Source: Nonomuraea sp. SYSU D8015 (GTDB taxonomy: Bacteria; Actinomycetota; Actinomycetes; Streptosporangiales; Streptosporangiaceae). From it: a DNA stretch of 64,000 nt. The position numbers and the translations under genes were made by a program. The notes beneath the pieces were generated by a model. The model was not told the origin of the DNA. It searched no databases and was given only the letters and a program-made list of their open reading frames with translations. Shown piece by piece: positions 46,691 to 56,179 of the stretch (the first letter of the stretch is position 1; every line of letters starts with the position of its first letter). The DNA is taken from assembly GCF_008065375.1 (NCBI RefSeq), contig NZ_MU084033.1, positions 143,809 to 207,808 of the forward strand, read 5' to 3'.

Positions 46691-47343
46691 GATCCCACCC
46701 CATACATGCGTCGAAAGTAAGTCCAGACTAGCGCGGCGAGATTGTCCTGGCCATCCAGCATGCGCAGCAGGCGGCTCGCCTGGCGCGTGGCGGTCAGGGC
46801 GAACGCCTCGGCGAACCATTCTGCGCCGTTGCGGTAGCGGGGGTGTGTCAGATGCTTCCGCACCAACATCATGATGGTCTGCCAGTCGTCGCTGTCGCTC
46901 ATTCCGTCGAGCAAGTCCAGTGCATGCCCAACCTCGTGATGCACCAGGCTCGCCGAGACGTGGTCGCGGGTACCGAGGGCGATCATCGTGGGTGTACAGA
47001 GCCCGGGAACGACGTCCCAGGATGGGGATGTCGGATCGCCCGGGCGAACGGGTTGGCCGCGCAGGTGGCCGAGGTGGTCGAGGTCGCACACCGAGCCCTC
47101 GCCGACCCAGATCTCGTCGTAGTTCTCGGCGAGCCGGGTGGCGATATGGGCCGGCAGCTCGGCCAGGTCGTCGATCGCGTGGATGACCTCGGGGGGAGGC
47201 GGACCGGAGTTGGGGTTCCACTGCCTACGGAGGATCCGCTCCAAATTCCCGCAGTGGCGTCGGCCATCACGGGGTAGCGGGTGTGTGTTGGGGGCGGCGG
47301 GGTGGCACCACGACGGCTCGGAAGTAGGCATCTCGCTGCCCAT
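46687..47343 (-). CDS. Zincin-like metalloprotein (HExxH), 218 aa
   Basis: Residues 131-143 read ASLVHHEVGHALD, giving HEVGH zinc ligands at 136 and 140, and EWFAEAFALTA at 175-185 provides the downstream acidic ligand. Before them stand EIWVGEGSVCDLDHLG and TPTMIALG. This arrangement recalls the anthrax lethal-factor-like (ATLF/M34-type) zincin fold used by small toxins and phage proteins. No signal peptide, so it is probably cytoplasmic. The coupled 80-aa gene may encode its partner. Confidence 0.6.
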   Translation of the reverse strand: MGSEMPTSEPSWCHPAAPNTHPLPRDGRRHCGNLERILRRQWNPNSGPPPPEVIHAIDDLAELPAHIATRLAENYDEIWVGEGSVCDLDHLGHLRGQPVRPGDPTSPSWDVVPGLCTPTMIALGTRDHVSASLVHHEVGHALDLLDGMSDSDDWQTIMMLVRKHLTHPRYRNGAEWFAEAFALTATRQASRLLRMLDGQDNLAALVWTYFRRMYGVGS

Positions 47344-47433
47344 TCTGCCTTGATCACGGCCATCCCTTGACCATGCAATGAATCTACGGTGTAAAGCCGT
47401 CCGCCTGTTTCACGCACCCTGCCTTCGGCGGTG

Positions 47434-48600
47434 TCACGCGGAAGATCGTCGCGCGCGCTCGACAGCCAACGCCATCTCCTGGTCGATGTAGTCGGCGGGC
47501 GAGCGGCTGAGCTTGTCGACTTGGGCGTACATCGTGGTGGTCTCCGGGCTGGCGTGCCCAAGGAGTTCCTGGACCACGCTGAGGTCATCGCCTCGCTCAA
47601 GCCGGTCGGTGGCCACGCTGTGGCGGAGGCCATGGAGCGAGAGCTTGTCGGGGTCGGGGATGCCGGCCGCTGCGGCGATGCGTTGGATGAGCTCGCGCAC
47701 GTAGGAGCGGTGCAGCTTGTTGCCGGTGCTGGTGCGGAACAGCGGGCCGGGCCCGGGCTCGCGCTGCTGGGTGAGATAGCGGTCGATGAGTTCGCCGGTG
47801 TAGGAGCTGATGCGAACCTCGTGGATGCCACCGCCCTTGACGGGCAACTGCAGGATGCGGAATCGCCCCTGGTAGGTGAGCTGGTCGACGCGTACGTCGA
47901 GCAAGGAGCTGATGCGGCAGGCGGTGGAACGCAGGACCGCCACGATGGCGGCGCTGCGTGGGCTCTCATGGAGGACGGCGTGGGCGACCATGCGGTCGAA
48001 TTGCTGGCCGGTGATGTGGCGGGTAGGGGCCAGCAGCTGACGCTTGGGGCGATCCATGCCGTCGAGAGGGTTTCTCTCCGCCTCGCCGCGGCGCAGGAGG
48101 TAGGTGTACCACGACGAGATGGCGCTGAGCCGTGCCCGGCGGGTGTTGTTGGCGTAGCTGGCTCCGCGCATGGCGGCCGCGTACAGGTCGGCTTCGACAT
48201 AGGGCACGTCACTCAGACGGTAGCCGCGGGCCTTGATCCACCAGATCCACCAGGAGATGTGGCGGATGTAATCGCGCTGGGTGGCGGGGCTGGAGCGTTT
48301 CTCGGAGGTGAGCCAGCCCGCGGTCGCTGCCAGGGTCTTGCGCGAAGCTTGGACCGAGTGGAGCAACGCGACGAGCTCGGCCGGGGTGCAGGCTGGCGGG
48401 GTGGTGCCCTTGTCCGGCAGTGTGATGGCGCCAATGCCGTGCTCGTACAACCACAGGTCGTCTGCGATCGCCTCGACCAGCTCATGCGCATCGTCCCGGT
48501 CGCTCAGAGAAGCGAAGTCCATATCGGCGCGCAGAACCGGAGCCACGGCGACAGTGTGCTCGGTCGTCGAGGCCTCCTGGGGGATGTGGTGCGCGGTCAC
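47434..48600 (-). CDS. Integrase, XerC/D-type tyrosine recombinase, 388 aa
   Basis: Catalytic residues are visible: Arg229 (STACRISSLLD), Lys255, HGLRH with His323 and Arg326, LGHA with His349, and Tyr358 (TTTMYAQV). The core-binding domain covers ~75-185. The GTG at 48600 overlaps the stop of the 113-aa gene, so the two are co-translated. Unlike the trio at 20-26 kb this is a single phage/ICE-type integrase, and its place near the change to chromosomal-style genes makes it the likely integrase of the large element. Confidence 0.9.
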   Translation of the reverse strand: MTAHHIPQEASTTEHTVAVAPVLRADMDFASLSDRDDAHELVEAIADDLWLYEHGIGAITLPDKGTTPPACTPAELVALLHSVQASRKTLAATAGWLTSEKRSSPATQRDYIRHISWWIWWIKARGYRLSDVPYVEADLYAAAMRGASYANNTRRARLSAISSWYTYLLRRGEAERNPLDGMDRPKRQLLAPTRHITGQQFDRMVAHAVLHESPRSAAIVAVLRSTACRISSLLDVRVDQLTYQGRFRILQLPVKGGGIHEVRISSYTGELIDRYLTQQREPGPGPLFRTSTGNKLHRSYVRELIQRIAAAAGIPDPDKLSLHGLRHSVATDRLERGDDLSVVQELLGHASPETTTMYAQVDKLSRSPADYIDQEMALAVERARRSSA

Positions 48601-48938
48601 TTGTTGGGCTTCTGCTGCGGCCGGTTGCGCTCGAGCAGCGTGGTGAGTTCGTGCTCGCGGGCGAGGGTGGCGGCCGTGGGCGGACGGCGGCAGGCCACGG
48701 CGATGCCTCCATGGCCGTTCGGGACGAGTGCCCAGTGAGCGATGGCGGGAGAGTCCACGACCAGTTCCCACGATGGGGTAGGAGAGCTCAGGTAAGCGCT
48801 GATGGAGGCGCATGCGGCCGTGGCCACGGTCGGCTGGCGCAGCTGCGGGAAGTGAGCGGCCAGCGTCTGGACGATGCGCTCGGCGTATGCGGCTGACGTG
48901 GCGGCTTGGGGGCTGAAGTCGTGTGCCGAATCGCTCAT
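48597..48938 (-). CDS. Small protein coupled to the integrase, 113 aa
   Basis: MSDSAHDFSPQAATSAAYAE, then a helical part (RIVQTLAAHFPQLRQPTVAT) and a Lys-rich end. The GTGA overlap with the integrase suggests an excision- or regulation-related partner. There is no obvious HTH, so it is not a typical Xis. Confidence 0.6.
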   Translation of the reverse strand: MSDSAHDFSPQAATSAAYAERIVQTLAAHFPQLRQPTVATAACASISAYLSSPTPSWELVVDSPAIAHWALVPNGHGGIAVACRRPPTAATLAREHELTTLLERNRPQQKPNK

Positions 48939-49120
48939 CACGCGTCCATTGTCGCGGGTTCTGCAGGCATCAGGGCGTGCTAGCGAGAAAGTGGCCACTG
49001 CCGACGGCGAACATGGCCCTATCCCGACAACGCCGATCGAGATATCCATCGGCTGACATCCCGAAAGATTCGGGATCTTCTGCAATCCTGGGGGCCCGTT
49101 ACCGGCTGTTACGTGGAGGA

Positions 49121-51055
49121 ATGGTGCTCGGTTGGGGCATGGCAGAAGAGAGCGCGCCGCCTGACACAGCGGATGAGGTCCGCCACGCACTTTCGGCTCC
49201 TGACCGCCGCTGGTCCGGTTCGGCCTTGCTGGTGTTCCCGGCGGCGGTGGGCGAACTCTTGGCATGGCTGGAGGACGACCGCAACTTCAGCGCCGCCCAT
49301 CACGTCGACGCGTTCAGGTCGGCGATCCGTGAGTATCGCACTGCCGAGCAGGAAGGGTTGGGATTCAGCGTCGCCGCTGTACTGCGCACCCACCTAGGCA
49401 AGGTCAGCACGGCGTTACAGCAGCTCAACCCGGCCGGAAACCGCGCAGTCGCAATAACGGCCGTGCAGGACCTGCAGTCCGCGTTGAAAGACCAGCAGGT
49501 TCTGCAGGCAGCCTGGAAAGATCTTTGGTCCAAATGCAGCAAGCTCGAGACCTCTGCAGAAGCCATAGCGGTCCGCCGCGACCTGTTCCTCGCGCTCGCT
49601 CGTTTGGCGGGCCACGATCTTGGCCAATTGGCGAGTACCTTGAGCGACGTTCTTGCCGACACCGCATGGGCGGTGACCGGCGTGCGGACCGCGCTCGGCG
49701 ATCTCGCGCCTGACGTCCTCGATGAGAACGAACACGAACTACCGCGAGCCGGGCTGAAGACCACCGAGCGGGCCACGTTATGCGAGCGCGTCCTTGCTCT
49801 TCCTCCGGCAGCGCATTCACATGTGGTGTGGCTGGCCTACGAAAAGGCCAGCATGTTCTTGAAGCCCATTGCCTCGCTTGGCGACATCACGTTCATCATG
49901 AGCGAATACGTGCCCGATGAGGCGACGGCGGCCTCGGCCAAGTACAGCAGCTACTGCATGCACTGGACGGAGACCGACGGTGAGTTCCTTGCGGACATGC
50001 CGCACAAGGTCGGCACCGTCCTTGCGCGGGTGTTCTTGCCGCCGCGCATCTACGCTGACCCGATAGCGGTCGCCCGAACGCGCGTGGAGGCCCTTGTCAT
50101 GGTCGGCAAATTCCACGCCGGAATGCCCGCCGGCTGCTGGCGCATCCTTCCGGGACACAAACACATCCCCAACGGGCAGCGCGGCGAAGAGCGCCGCATC
50201 GAGGTCAGCTCGTACACCGTCGCGCCGCTCGATCACGGCCGCCAAGCGGCCATCTACTCCGAAATGGCGACCTTCTGGAAGCAGATCGACGGGACCGTTG
50301 CCATTGACGACGCCGGCCTGGCCGAGGCTGTCGAACTGCTGCGGTGGTGGCAGGCCGCAGAGGAGCAGTCCTCGCTGGCCCAGGTGATCGCCAATGTCCG
50401 TGTCGTCGAGACCGCCGCAGCCCGGGTCGGCACCGCGCCGTGGGAAGACCACCTGGCTGCCTATCTGAAGCCGACATGGGTGGTGCAGGCCATCCACGAG
50501 GACCTTGTCACCACCATCAGGCACGCCGCCAGCCGCGAACCCACGGGGCTAACCGTTCAGGCGTACAAGCGCCGACAGGCTGTTAGGGACGCGACACTGG
50601 ACTTCCACGAATTCGGTTACATCGACCTCGTCCCCGGATCCACCCAGGACGCGCTGACCGAATTCATCGACATCTATCCTCCACACCACCAAATGGCGCG
50701 CCGCCTGCGCACTCTGGCCAAACGCCTCGACAACAGGGACGCGTTCGAGAAATGGCGCGCCCAGCTGGAAACCAGATGGGGACGCCTGGCCGACCGCATG
50801 GCACGGACCCGTAACGCGATCACCCACGGTGGACCTGCAACGGCCGAAGTCGTCGGCTCCATCGCCGCTTTCAGCCGGCAGATGGGAGCCTGGGAGGTCC
50901 AAATCGCCCTTGAGTCGGCGCTAGCGGGCACTGGCCTCATCCCCGCGCACATCGCGTTCCGCAAGGACAGCACGACCTTGTTGGAGCGGATGCGCCAGGC
51001 AGCGAAGCCTGGCGATGTGATCCACTCTTCCGCCGTGCCACCCCACCCGAGGTAA
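49121..51055 (+). CDS. Large protein with C-terminal HEPN-like Rx4H motif, 644 aa
   Basis: GTGGAGGA abuts the ATG at 49121; the GTG at 49124 is better spaced. The N-terminal ~250 residues are helical, the middle has beta-rich parts (GCWRILPGHKHIPNGQRGEE), and the C-terminal ~130 residues are helical with RTRNAITHGG, a HEPN-type Arg564-x4-His569 pair. HEPN proteins are often RNases of toxin-antitoxin and abortive-infection systems. The gene sits alone beside the integrase on the opposite strand, a usual place for defence cargo. The rest of the protein matches no family I know. Confidence 0.6.
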   Translation: MVLGWGMAEESAPPDTADEVRHALSAPDRRWSGSALLVFPAAVGELLAWLEDDRNFSAAHHVDAFRSAIREYRTAEQEGLGFSVAAVLRTHLGKVSTALQQLNPAGNRAVAITAVQDLQSALKDQQVLQAAWKDLWSKCSKLETSAEAIAVRRDLFLALARLAGHDLGQLASTLSDVLADTAWAVTGVRTALGDLAPDVLDENEHELPRAGLKTTERATLCERVLALPPAAHSHVVWLAYEKASMFLKPIASLGDITFIMSEYVPDEATAASAKYSSYCMHWTETDGEFLADMPHKVGTVLARVFLPPRIYADPIAVARTRVEALVMVGKFHAGMPAGCWRILPGHKHIPNGQRGEERRIEVSSYTVAPLDHGRQAAIYSEMATFWKQIDGTVAIDDAGLAEAVELLRWWQAAEEQSSLAQVIANVRVVETAAARVGTAPWEDHLAAYLKPTWVVQAIHEDLVTTIRHAASREPTGLTVQAYKRRQAVRDATLDFHEFGYIDLVPGSTQDALTEFIDIYPPHHQMARRLRTLAKRLDNRDAFEKWRAQLETRWGRLADRMARTRNAITHGGPATAEVVGSIAAFSRQMGAWEVQIALESALAGTGLIPAHIAFRKDSTTLLERMRQAAKPGDVIHSSAVPPHPR

Positions 51056-51879
51056 CACGGTCCGCCAGTCTGCGGGCGTGCCTTCTGCTCCAACCTCCTA
51101 CTCACGCAGGGCCGCGTTGGCTGCGTCGTCGCGGTCCCTGCTGTATCTGCGGCGAGGGCAGCCGCAAGGCACCCCTGGCGTTGAACCGCTCCGGCTTTCG
51201 TGGAGACTCTGATGTGCCCTGGGGCACACCAGACTCTCCAACAAACGCGGCGCGATTCAATCATCAAGGGCTCGGCATCCTGGACGGGGTCGAGCTCCAG
51301 CGTCACCAGGAACCATGTGGTGGCCACCGGGTCCTGCCCGCGGGCCAGCGCGCGGGCGGCGGCGAGGTACGCCTCACCTGTGACAGCTCTACGTGCCCTG
51401 ATAGCGCGCTTGCGACGGTGCCCCTTGGTCACGACAGGTCCTTCCACGGCAGGGGGGTACCTGCGTCGCCCCGTCACGGGATCAGCACGACCAGTTGGCG
51501 GCGGAGCTTGTTTTCACCGCGATCCCGTGGAAGCTGACATGGTCCCGGACCTTGTCCTCTTCCCCGCGGGGACGACGTGGGCGTCCGTGGCTCGGAAGCG
51601 GGCCAGGGTGTTAGCCGCTGGCAGCAACATAATGACCACGACCGATAATTCGCCGTGGTTCAGGCGCCGCAACCTCGCGGGCGGGCATAAGATCAGCGGC
51701 ACCTCAATGGCCAGCATCCCTCGCCCGGGATTCCCGTAGCTGGGCGCTCGCAACTCCTGAGCAGCGTCGACGCGCTGAACGGTCTTCTACGAAAAATCTG
51801 TCCACTCTGCACTGTTTTGACCAAATCTATGTGGTTTTGAGGTGTTATGCGAGGAGGGTAATCGGTACAAAGCGGGTCC
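51056..51879. other. Gap with a decayed gene
   Basis: Holds the fragment at 51059-51432 and otherwise nothing supported. Probably a boundary of the element where older insertions have decayed. Confidence 0.4.
51059..51432 (-). pseudogene. Start of a decayed gene of plasmid/ICE type
   Basis: GGAAGGACCTGTC precedes a GTG and the frame opens VTKGHRRKRAIRARRAVTGE, an N-terminus I associate with short proteins of Streptomyces plasmids and integrative elements. After ~70 codons the sequence loses protein character and would run antisense into the HEPN gene, so the gene seems truncated. Confidence 0.4.
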
Positions 51880-52833
51880 ATGGCCCTGCCCCTCTATCAG
51901 CCGATGCTCGCCCAACCTGGGACTCTCCCGCTCCCTCATGAGAGGGGGGAATGGCTCACGGAGATCAAGTGGGATGGTGTGCGAGCCCTGATGTACGTGG
52001 AGGACGGCCGGGTTCGGGTGCGCTCCCGCAGGGCGCTGGACATGACGGCATCCTTTCCGGAAGTGCAGCGGCTTGCCGGAGCCGTCCGCGGGAAGCGGGC
52101 GGTCCTGGACGGCGAGCTCGTAGCTTTCGGTCCGGATGGCTGCATCTCTTTCGCCGCGATGCAACGGCGCCTGCACGTGAGTCGACCGGTGCGCGTTGCC
52201 GAACTGGTCCGGGTCGTACCGGTGACGTTCATGGCGTTCGACATTCTGTACGCCGGCGAGGAAAGCCTGGTGCGCCGTCCCTACCGCGAGCGGCGTGAGC
52301 GGCTGGAAGATCTCGTCACGCCGGGAACTCACTGGCAGGTGCCAGCGGTGTTCGACGATGCCAAGGCCGTTCTCGAGGCCACCCGCCAGCTCGGCCTAGA
52401 GGGCATCGTCTGCAAGCGGCCGGACGCGTCGTATAGGCCGGGTAGCCGCTCGCCGGCATGGCGCAAGGTTAAGAATTCGCAGGTGGCCGATGTGGTGATC
52501 GGCGGTTGGAGGCCTGCGGGCCGTGGCGGCCGCCGGGTGGGCAGATTGCTGCTCGGCCTACCCAACGGTGCCGGGCAGCTGAGGTATGTCGGCACGGTCA
52601 AGACCGGCTTCACTGATGCCATGCGGACCGATCTGGCCACCCGGCTGCGCCCTTTGCAGCAGCAACGCAACCCGTTCACAGGCCAGCCGCAGGATGAGCC
52701 CCTCCACGGTGTGCGTTGGGTCCGGCCCGAGCTCGTCGGGGAAGTGCGTGCCATGGAGTGGACCGCCAACCGACACCTGCGGCTGGCGTCCTGGCGAGGT
52801 CTCCGACCAGATCTGGCCCCATCCGATCTCTGA
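51880..52833 (+). CDS. ATP-dependent DNA ligase, 317 aa
   Basis: Nucleotidyltransferase motif I EIKWDGVRA with the AMP-accepting Lys30, RSRRA as the next conserved Arg, LDGELVAF, then GLEGIVCKR and AWRKVK as motifs IV and V. The C-terminal OB domain follows (GGWRPAGRGG...VGTVKTGF). The length and lack of polymerase or nuclease domains fit a LigC-type minimal ligase used in actinobacterial end joining. Chromosome-like; the first clearly intact gene past the element border. Confidence 0.9.
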   Translation: MALPLYQPMLAQPGTLPLPHERGEWLTEIKWDGVRALMYVEDGRVRVRSRRALDMTASFPEVQRLAGAVRGKRAVLDGELVAFGPDGCISFAAMQRRLHVSRPVRVAELVRVVPVTFMAFDILYAGEESLVRRPYRERRERLEDLVTPGTHWQVPAVFDDAKAVLEATRQLGLEGIVCKRPDASYRPGSRSPAWRKVKNSQVADVVIGGWRPAGRGGRRVGRLLLGLPNGAGQLRYVGTVKTGFTDAMRTDLATRLRPLQQQRNPFTGQPQDEPLHGVRWVRPELVGEVRAMEWTANRHLRLASWRGLRPDLAPSDL

Positions 52834-53684
52834 CTAGGCGAAAGTGCGTTCAGCCATCCCGATGCTCGCCGCCAGGGTCGGCTGCGGCAACCCGACGTCA
52901 GCGCAGAACGCCATCGATGGCACATTGGCACGCAGGTACCGCGCCACACCAGGAATCAGTCAAAGCCAAGACGAACGTTGTCATCGGCATCCGGCCTGAC
53001 GAAATGGGAGCAGCCACACACCATCCAGGAGCCGACCACACGCTTGATCCGGAGGCGCCTCCGATCATGGCGAGAGGGATGCCCTTGCGCCTCTGGCAGC
53101 GTAGGCTCGCGATATGGCAAAGGAAGAGGACACAGTCACCGCCGACGGAATATCCGTCGGCGGTTTCACCCGAGGCAGCGATGAGAAGACTGCTGTCAAT
53201 CTGGCAGCCGGTCTCGCCCTTCATGGACAGCGGGTAATCATCGCCGATCTGGACGCCCAGGGCGGTATCCTCCCTCCCTCCTACGATTGTTACTTCATCG
53301 ACACGCCGCCCGCCCTCTCTCCTCTCGAGAAGAAGGGCCAATCGCACCAGGCGTAGACCCGTGCGGCGCGGGCACCGACCCTAGCGTGGATGCGCGTGGA
53401 ACTACTCCCGAGGAGCGGCGATGCGGGGCGCCGGCCAGAAACTATGGCAAGCCCCGAACAAAGCAACCATGCGCACGTGCGTGTCGGCCATCAACGCTCG
53501 GATGCGCTGGCCCAGTTGCTCCTGACGCCTTTCGACGGCGACTGTCTGACGTTGACCCGCCAGCTGATACACGTATCCCGTCCCAAGGCCGCCTGATGCG
53601 CCGCCCTCGGCACCCGCACTGCTGCTGGCATGGCACCGGCCGATTCGGGGTGCCGCACCGCGTTTGCCCCGCTACCGTGCCTGC
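52834..53684. other. Region of gene fragments
   Basis: Contains the ParA remnant (53114-53356). A minus-strand reading near 52840-52970 (VARYLRANVPSMAFCADVGL) looks like the end of a lost gene. No intact gene supported. Confidence 0.4.
53114..53356 (+). pseudogene. ParA-type ATPase remnant, 80 codons with internal deletion
   Basis: Starts MAKEEDTVTADGISVGGFTR. It keeps EKTAVNLAAGLALHGQRVII then ADLDAQGG, which are Walker A-helix and A'-motif parts, and then jumps to YDCYFIDTPPALS, the Walker B strand that normally follows ~60-80 residues later. The P-loop glycines are lost (GSDEKT). This is a shrunken relic of a partition ATPase, hinting that a plasmid or ICE once sat here. Confidence 0.65.
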
Positions 53685-54287
53685 ATGGAGATCAGCGATT
53701 GGATCAGCCTCGGCGGGGTGCTCGGCGCGTTGATCATGTCCGGCTGGGCGCTGGTCTACACCCGATCATCCGCCAAGAGCGGGAAGACCTCGGCCGCCGC
53801 GGCCGTGCGTTCGGCCGACGCTGCCGACGCCTCGGCGGGGGCCGCCACCCGGGCCGCCGAAGAAGCCGCCCGGGTCTCTCACATTGAACGCGAGCGGGAG
53901 CACGGCGCTCTGCGGCCTCCTCCTCCGCCTCAGATCGAGGGAGAGGTCGGGGGAACTTCTCCGCGACAGGCGCTCTTCGGCGCCCTTACGGTGCCCCGCG
54001 ACTACCGCGTGCAGGCCCGTGCCTGGAACGGCACCTCGCACACGCCGATCAGCCTCCCGCTCCTGATCCGCGCGAACCAGGCCTACCGTTTCTGCATCGA
54101 GCACTGGCCCGACGGCCGGACCCGCCCCCAGACGCAGGAGATCGAGTTCGAGTTCTGGGCGCCGATGGAGTCCGACGGAGTGGAGATGTGGGCCTGCCCG
54201 TGCGACCGCCCGCACACAGGGAACGAAGGACACTGGCGCTGGCGCGTACCGGTGGAATATACCGACGTCACAGACACGATCGGGTAG
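53685..54287 (+). CDS. Single-pass membrane protein, 200 aa
   Basis: MEISDWISLGGVLGALIMSG, then WALVYTRSS, is one N-terminal membrane helix, followed by an Ala-rich coiled-coil-like stretch (AAVRSADAADASAGAATRAA). The C-terminal ~110 residues look like a cytoplasmic beta domain with CPCDRPHTGNEGHW. A similar layout occurs in small actinobacterial proteins of unknown function. The ATG at 53685 sits seven codons into a longer frame. Confidence 0.65.
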   Translation: MEISDWISLGGVLGALIMSGWALVYTRSSAKSGKTSAAAAVRSADAADASAGAATRAAEEAARVSHIEREREHGALRPPPPPQIEGEVGGTSPRQALFGALTVPRDYRVQARAWNGTSHTPISLPLLIRANQAYRFCIEHWPDGRTRPQTQEIEFEFWAPMESDGVEMWACPCDRPHTGNEGHWRWRVPVEYTDVTDTIG

Positions 54288-55028
54288 AGCTCAGCCACGA
54301 GCGGCCGCCTGGGGGCTCGAAAGAGTCGGAGCCTCGGCCGAGCCGGCACAGGCTTTGGGGCGCGGCAGTGCCGTCGTGAGCGCCTTCATCTCGGACGGCC
54401 GTCACATGCCCCCAATTCCTCGAACTTGGAGGGTTGAGGTGAGGGCATCCGCATCGGTATGTTCGGCGGCGGTGTTCGGCTGGTAAGACGTACGGGCGAA
54501 GCCCGTACCTTTGAGAGGTGTTGTTGAGGAGCGGACGCATAGCCGTCCGCTCCTCAACCCCCAGGAAATTTACTTTGTAAAGGCGGCCCGCTTGGGTTAG
54601 ATGCTTCGATCATCAGGTAGCTCTCACGTGATTTAAACGGCACGGGCTCCGCCCGTACGCTCTCCAAAACCAGAACCGGCCTCGGTCCTTGCCTCATACA
54701 CGAATCTGGGGGAATGGGCTCTCGTCGCCCGATTGCTGCGGGACCGTCTGATGGACGAGTTCAACGTGTTCCGCTCTCCGCTCACCTGCGGACAGGGGCC
54801 ACGCCGGTCCCCGTGGAGACCTTGAAGACGCGCCTGGCGTCACCGCGCGCAGCATCCAGCCCGGGCACCCCGCTCCACGGCGGACAACCTCATCAGCAAC
54901 GGCGGGGACCTGCGGGCGCAGGGTGGTGTCACCTTGCCGCGCTGAGTTCTTGACGCTCCTCCGATTGAGTGGAGGGCCGAGCGCGTACGACGGCGGACGC
55001 CGTGGTGACCGCGGTGCCAGGGCAGACG
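54288..55028. other. Non-coding region around the structured repeat
   Basis: Apart from the repeat at 54401-54712 I see no gene. 54713-55028 carries only short Arg/Pro-rich frames. Confidence 0.4.
54401..54712. repeat. Structured ~315 bp repeat, copy 1
   Basis: Direct repeat of 61301-61619, clearly alike from GTCACATGCC to CCTCATACACGAAT and unrelated outside. Hairpins: TACGGGC/GCCCGTA (54491-54507), a 14-bp stem TTGAGGAGCGGACG (54524-54557), and CGGGC/GCCCG near 54642. The conserved linker TACTTTGTAAAGGCGGCC follows. Copy 2 keeps every stem with paired substitutions, so an RNA structure seems selected. Confidence 0.75.
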
Positions 55029-55688
55029 CTATGACCCTCCCGCGGCCAGCAGGATCACGCTGTCCCCAGAGTCGCCGGGCTTGTTGGTCGTCTTGTCCAT
55101 GTAGGCCTTGATGGCCTGCCCGGCCCAGTCGTCGTGGACTATCTTCTCGATCCGTTTGTCCTCACCAGCGGCGAACAGGTGCGCAAGCACGCCGCTGTGG
55201 TGGGCCAGGGCGAGCAGTGTGACGGTGCGGGCGTCGGGCTCCTGGCCGCGGATCACCTTGCCGAGCCGCTGTCTGACCTGGCGCACCTGCGCGGGGTTGG
55301 CATATCTGTACCGCGCGACCGGGATCACCCCCAGGATGCGGGACGTGCCGACTTCGAACGCACCTCGCTGGGAGAGGCGCTGCAGGTAACGCCGGCGCTT
55401 GCGGACCGGGTTGATCATGATTAGCCAGCGGCTGGGCGGCAGCGCCTTGCCTACCTTGGCCATTCGGGCGAGCACGGCGTCCAGTTCGGCGTCACCGATC
55501 GGCTGCCGGTCCACCACGGCAAGATTCGGGCCTACCAACTCCGCCTTCATCTGTGAGGCCAGCTCGGCCAGCTCAGCGGCGATGAGGCCGACGTTCAGCA
55601 CGTTGTTGGGGATCAGCTGCTTGCCGTCGTTCTCCCGATGGGCAAGCAGAGTGAGCTCGTCGGCGAAGGTCAGCTGCTGCTTGGACAT
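55029..55688 (-). CDS. GPP34 (GOLPH3-like) family protein, 219 aa
   Basis: LTFADELTLLAHRENDGKQL, then VLNVGLIAAELAELA, then later GDAELDAVLARMAKVGKALP and a C-terminal VTLLALAHHSGVLAHLF match the GPP34 fold, a helical family related to phosphoinositide-binding GOLPH3 and common in actinomycetes. Its bacterial function is unknown; it is probably membrane-associated. The start at 55688 lacks a strong ribosome site; an in-frame upstream ATG gives 241 aa. Confidence 0.75.
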   Translation of the reverse strand: MSKQQLTFADELTLLAHRENDGKQLIPNNVLNVGLIAAELAELASQMKAELVGPNLAVVDRQPIGDAELDAVLARMAKVGKALPPSRWLIMINPVRKRRRYLQRLSQRGAFEVGTSRILGVIPVARYRYANPAQVRQVRQRLGKVIRGQEPDARTVTLLALAHHSGVLAHLFAAGEDKRIEKIVHDDWAGQAIKAYMDKTTNKPGDSGDSVILLAAGGS

Positions 55689-56179
55689 ATCACGAGTGTC
55701 ACTCCAGGCAGTGCGCCTGGCGTAGACGCCGATGTCATCAGCGGGATCTGACATCTGTCACGGGCTCGCCTCGCCCCGACCGACGTTGTTCAGCGGCTCG
55801 ATGGCCAAGTCGTCCCGGGGCTGGCGTCGATCTCCCTTTAGGAGCCGAGGATCGGCGCGAAAGTCAGAACTGTGGTCAGTGGCCCGGCCAGATGCTCCAT
55901 CTCCCTGGCGTGCCTCCCGCAGGCCGCGCATCGTCTGAGCATGGGGTCCAGTGGCGGTCACTCACGGGGGAGCCATCCGTCGGCGCCTTGCCGGCCTCTC
56001 CCTTCCCTGGGGCCCGCGAGCCGCGCGGCTCGGAGGAAGCCTTGGGCATGCTGAGCGGGCCAAGGCCGGTCTCGCACGCACCCCGTCATCGCGGAGCCAA
56101 GCTCCGGTAGCACGAAAGGTCCCAATCCTCTCCACCTCTTCGCCCCCGACCGCGCCGTCCCTGATAGGTAGGAGCGCTC
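55689..56179. other. Gap without a supported gene
   Basis: Divergent region between GPP34 and the frameshifted plus-strand gene. GGTAGGAG at 56168 is a ribosome site for the latter. Confidence 0.35.

Noticed and set aside
47431..48738. Plus-strand ORF of 435 codons
   Set aside because: Antisense of the integrase gene.
49817..50524. Minus-strand ORF of 235 codons
   Set aside because: Antisense of the HEPN-like gene.
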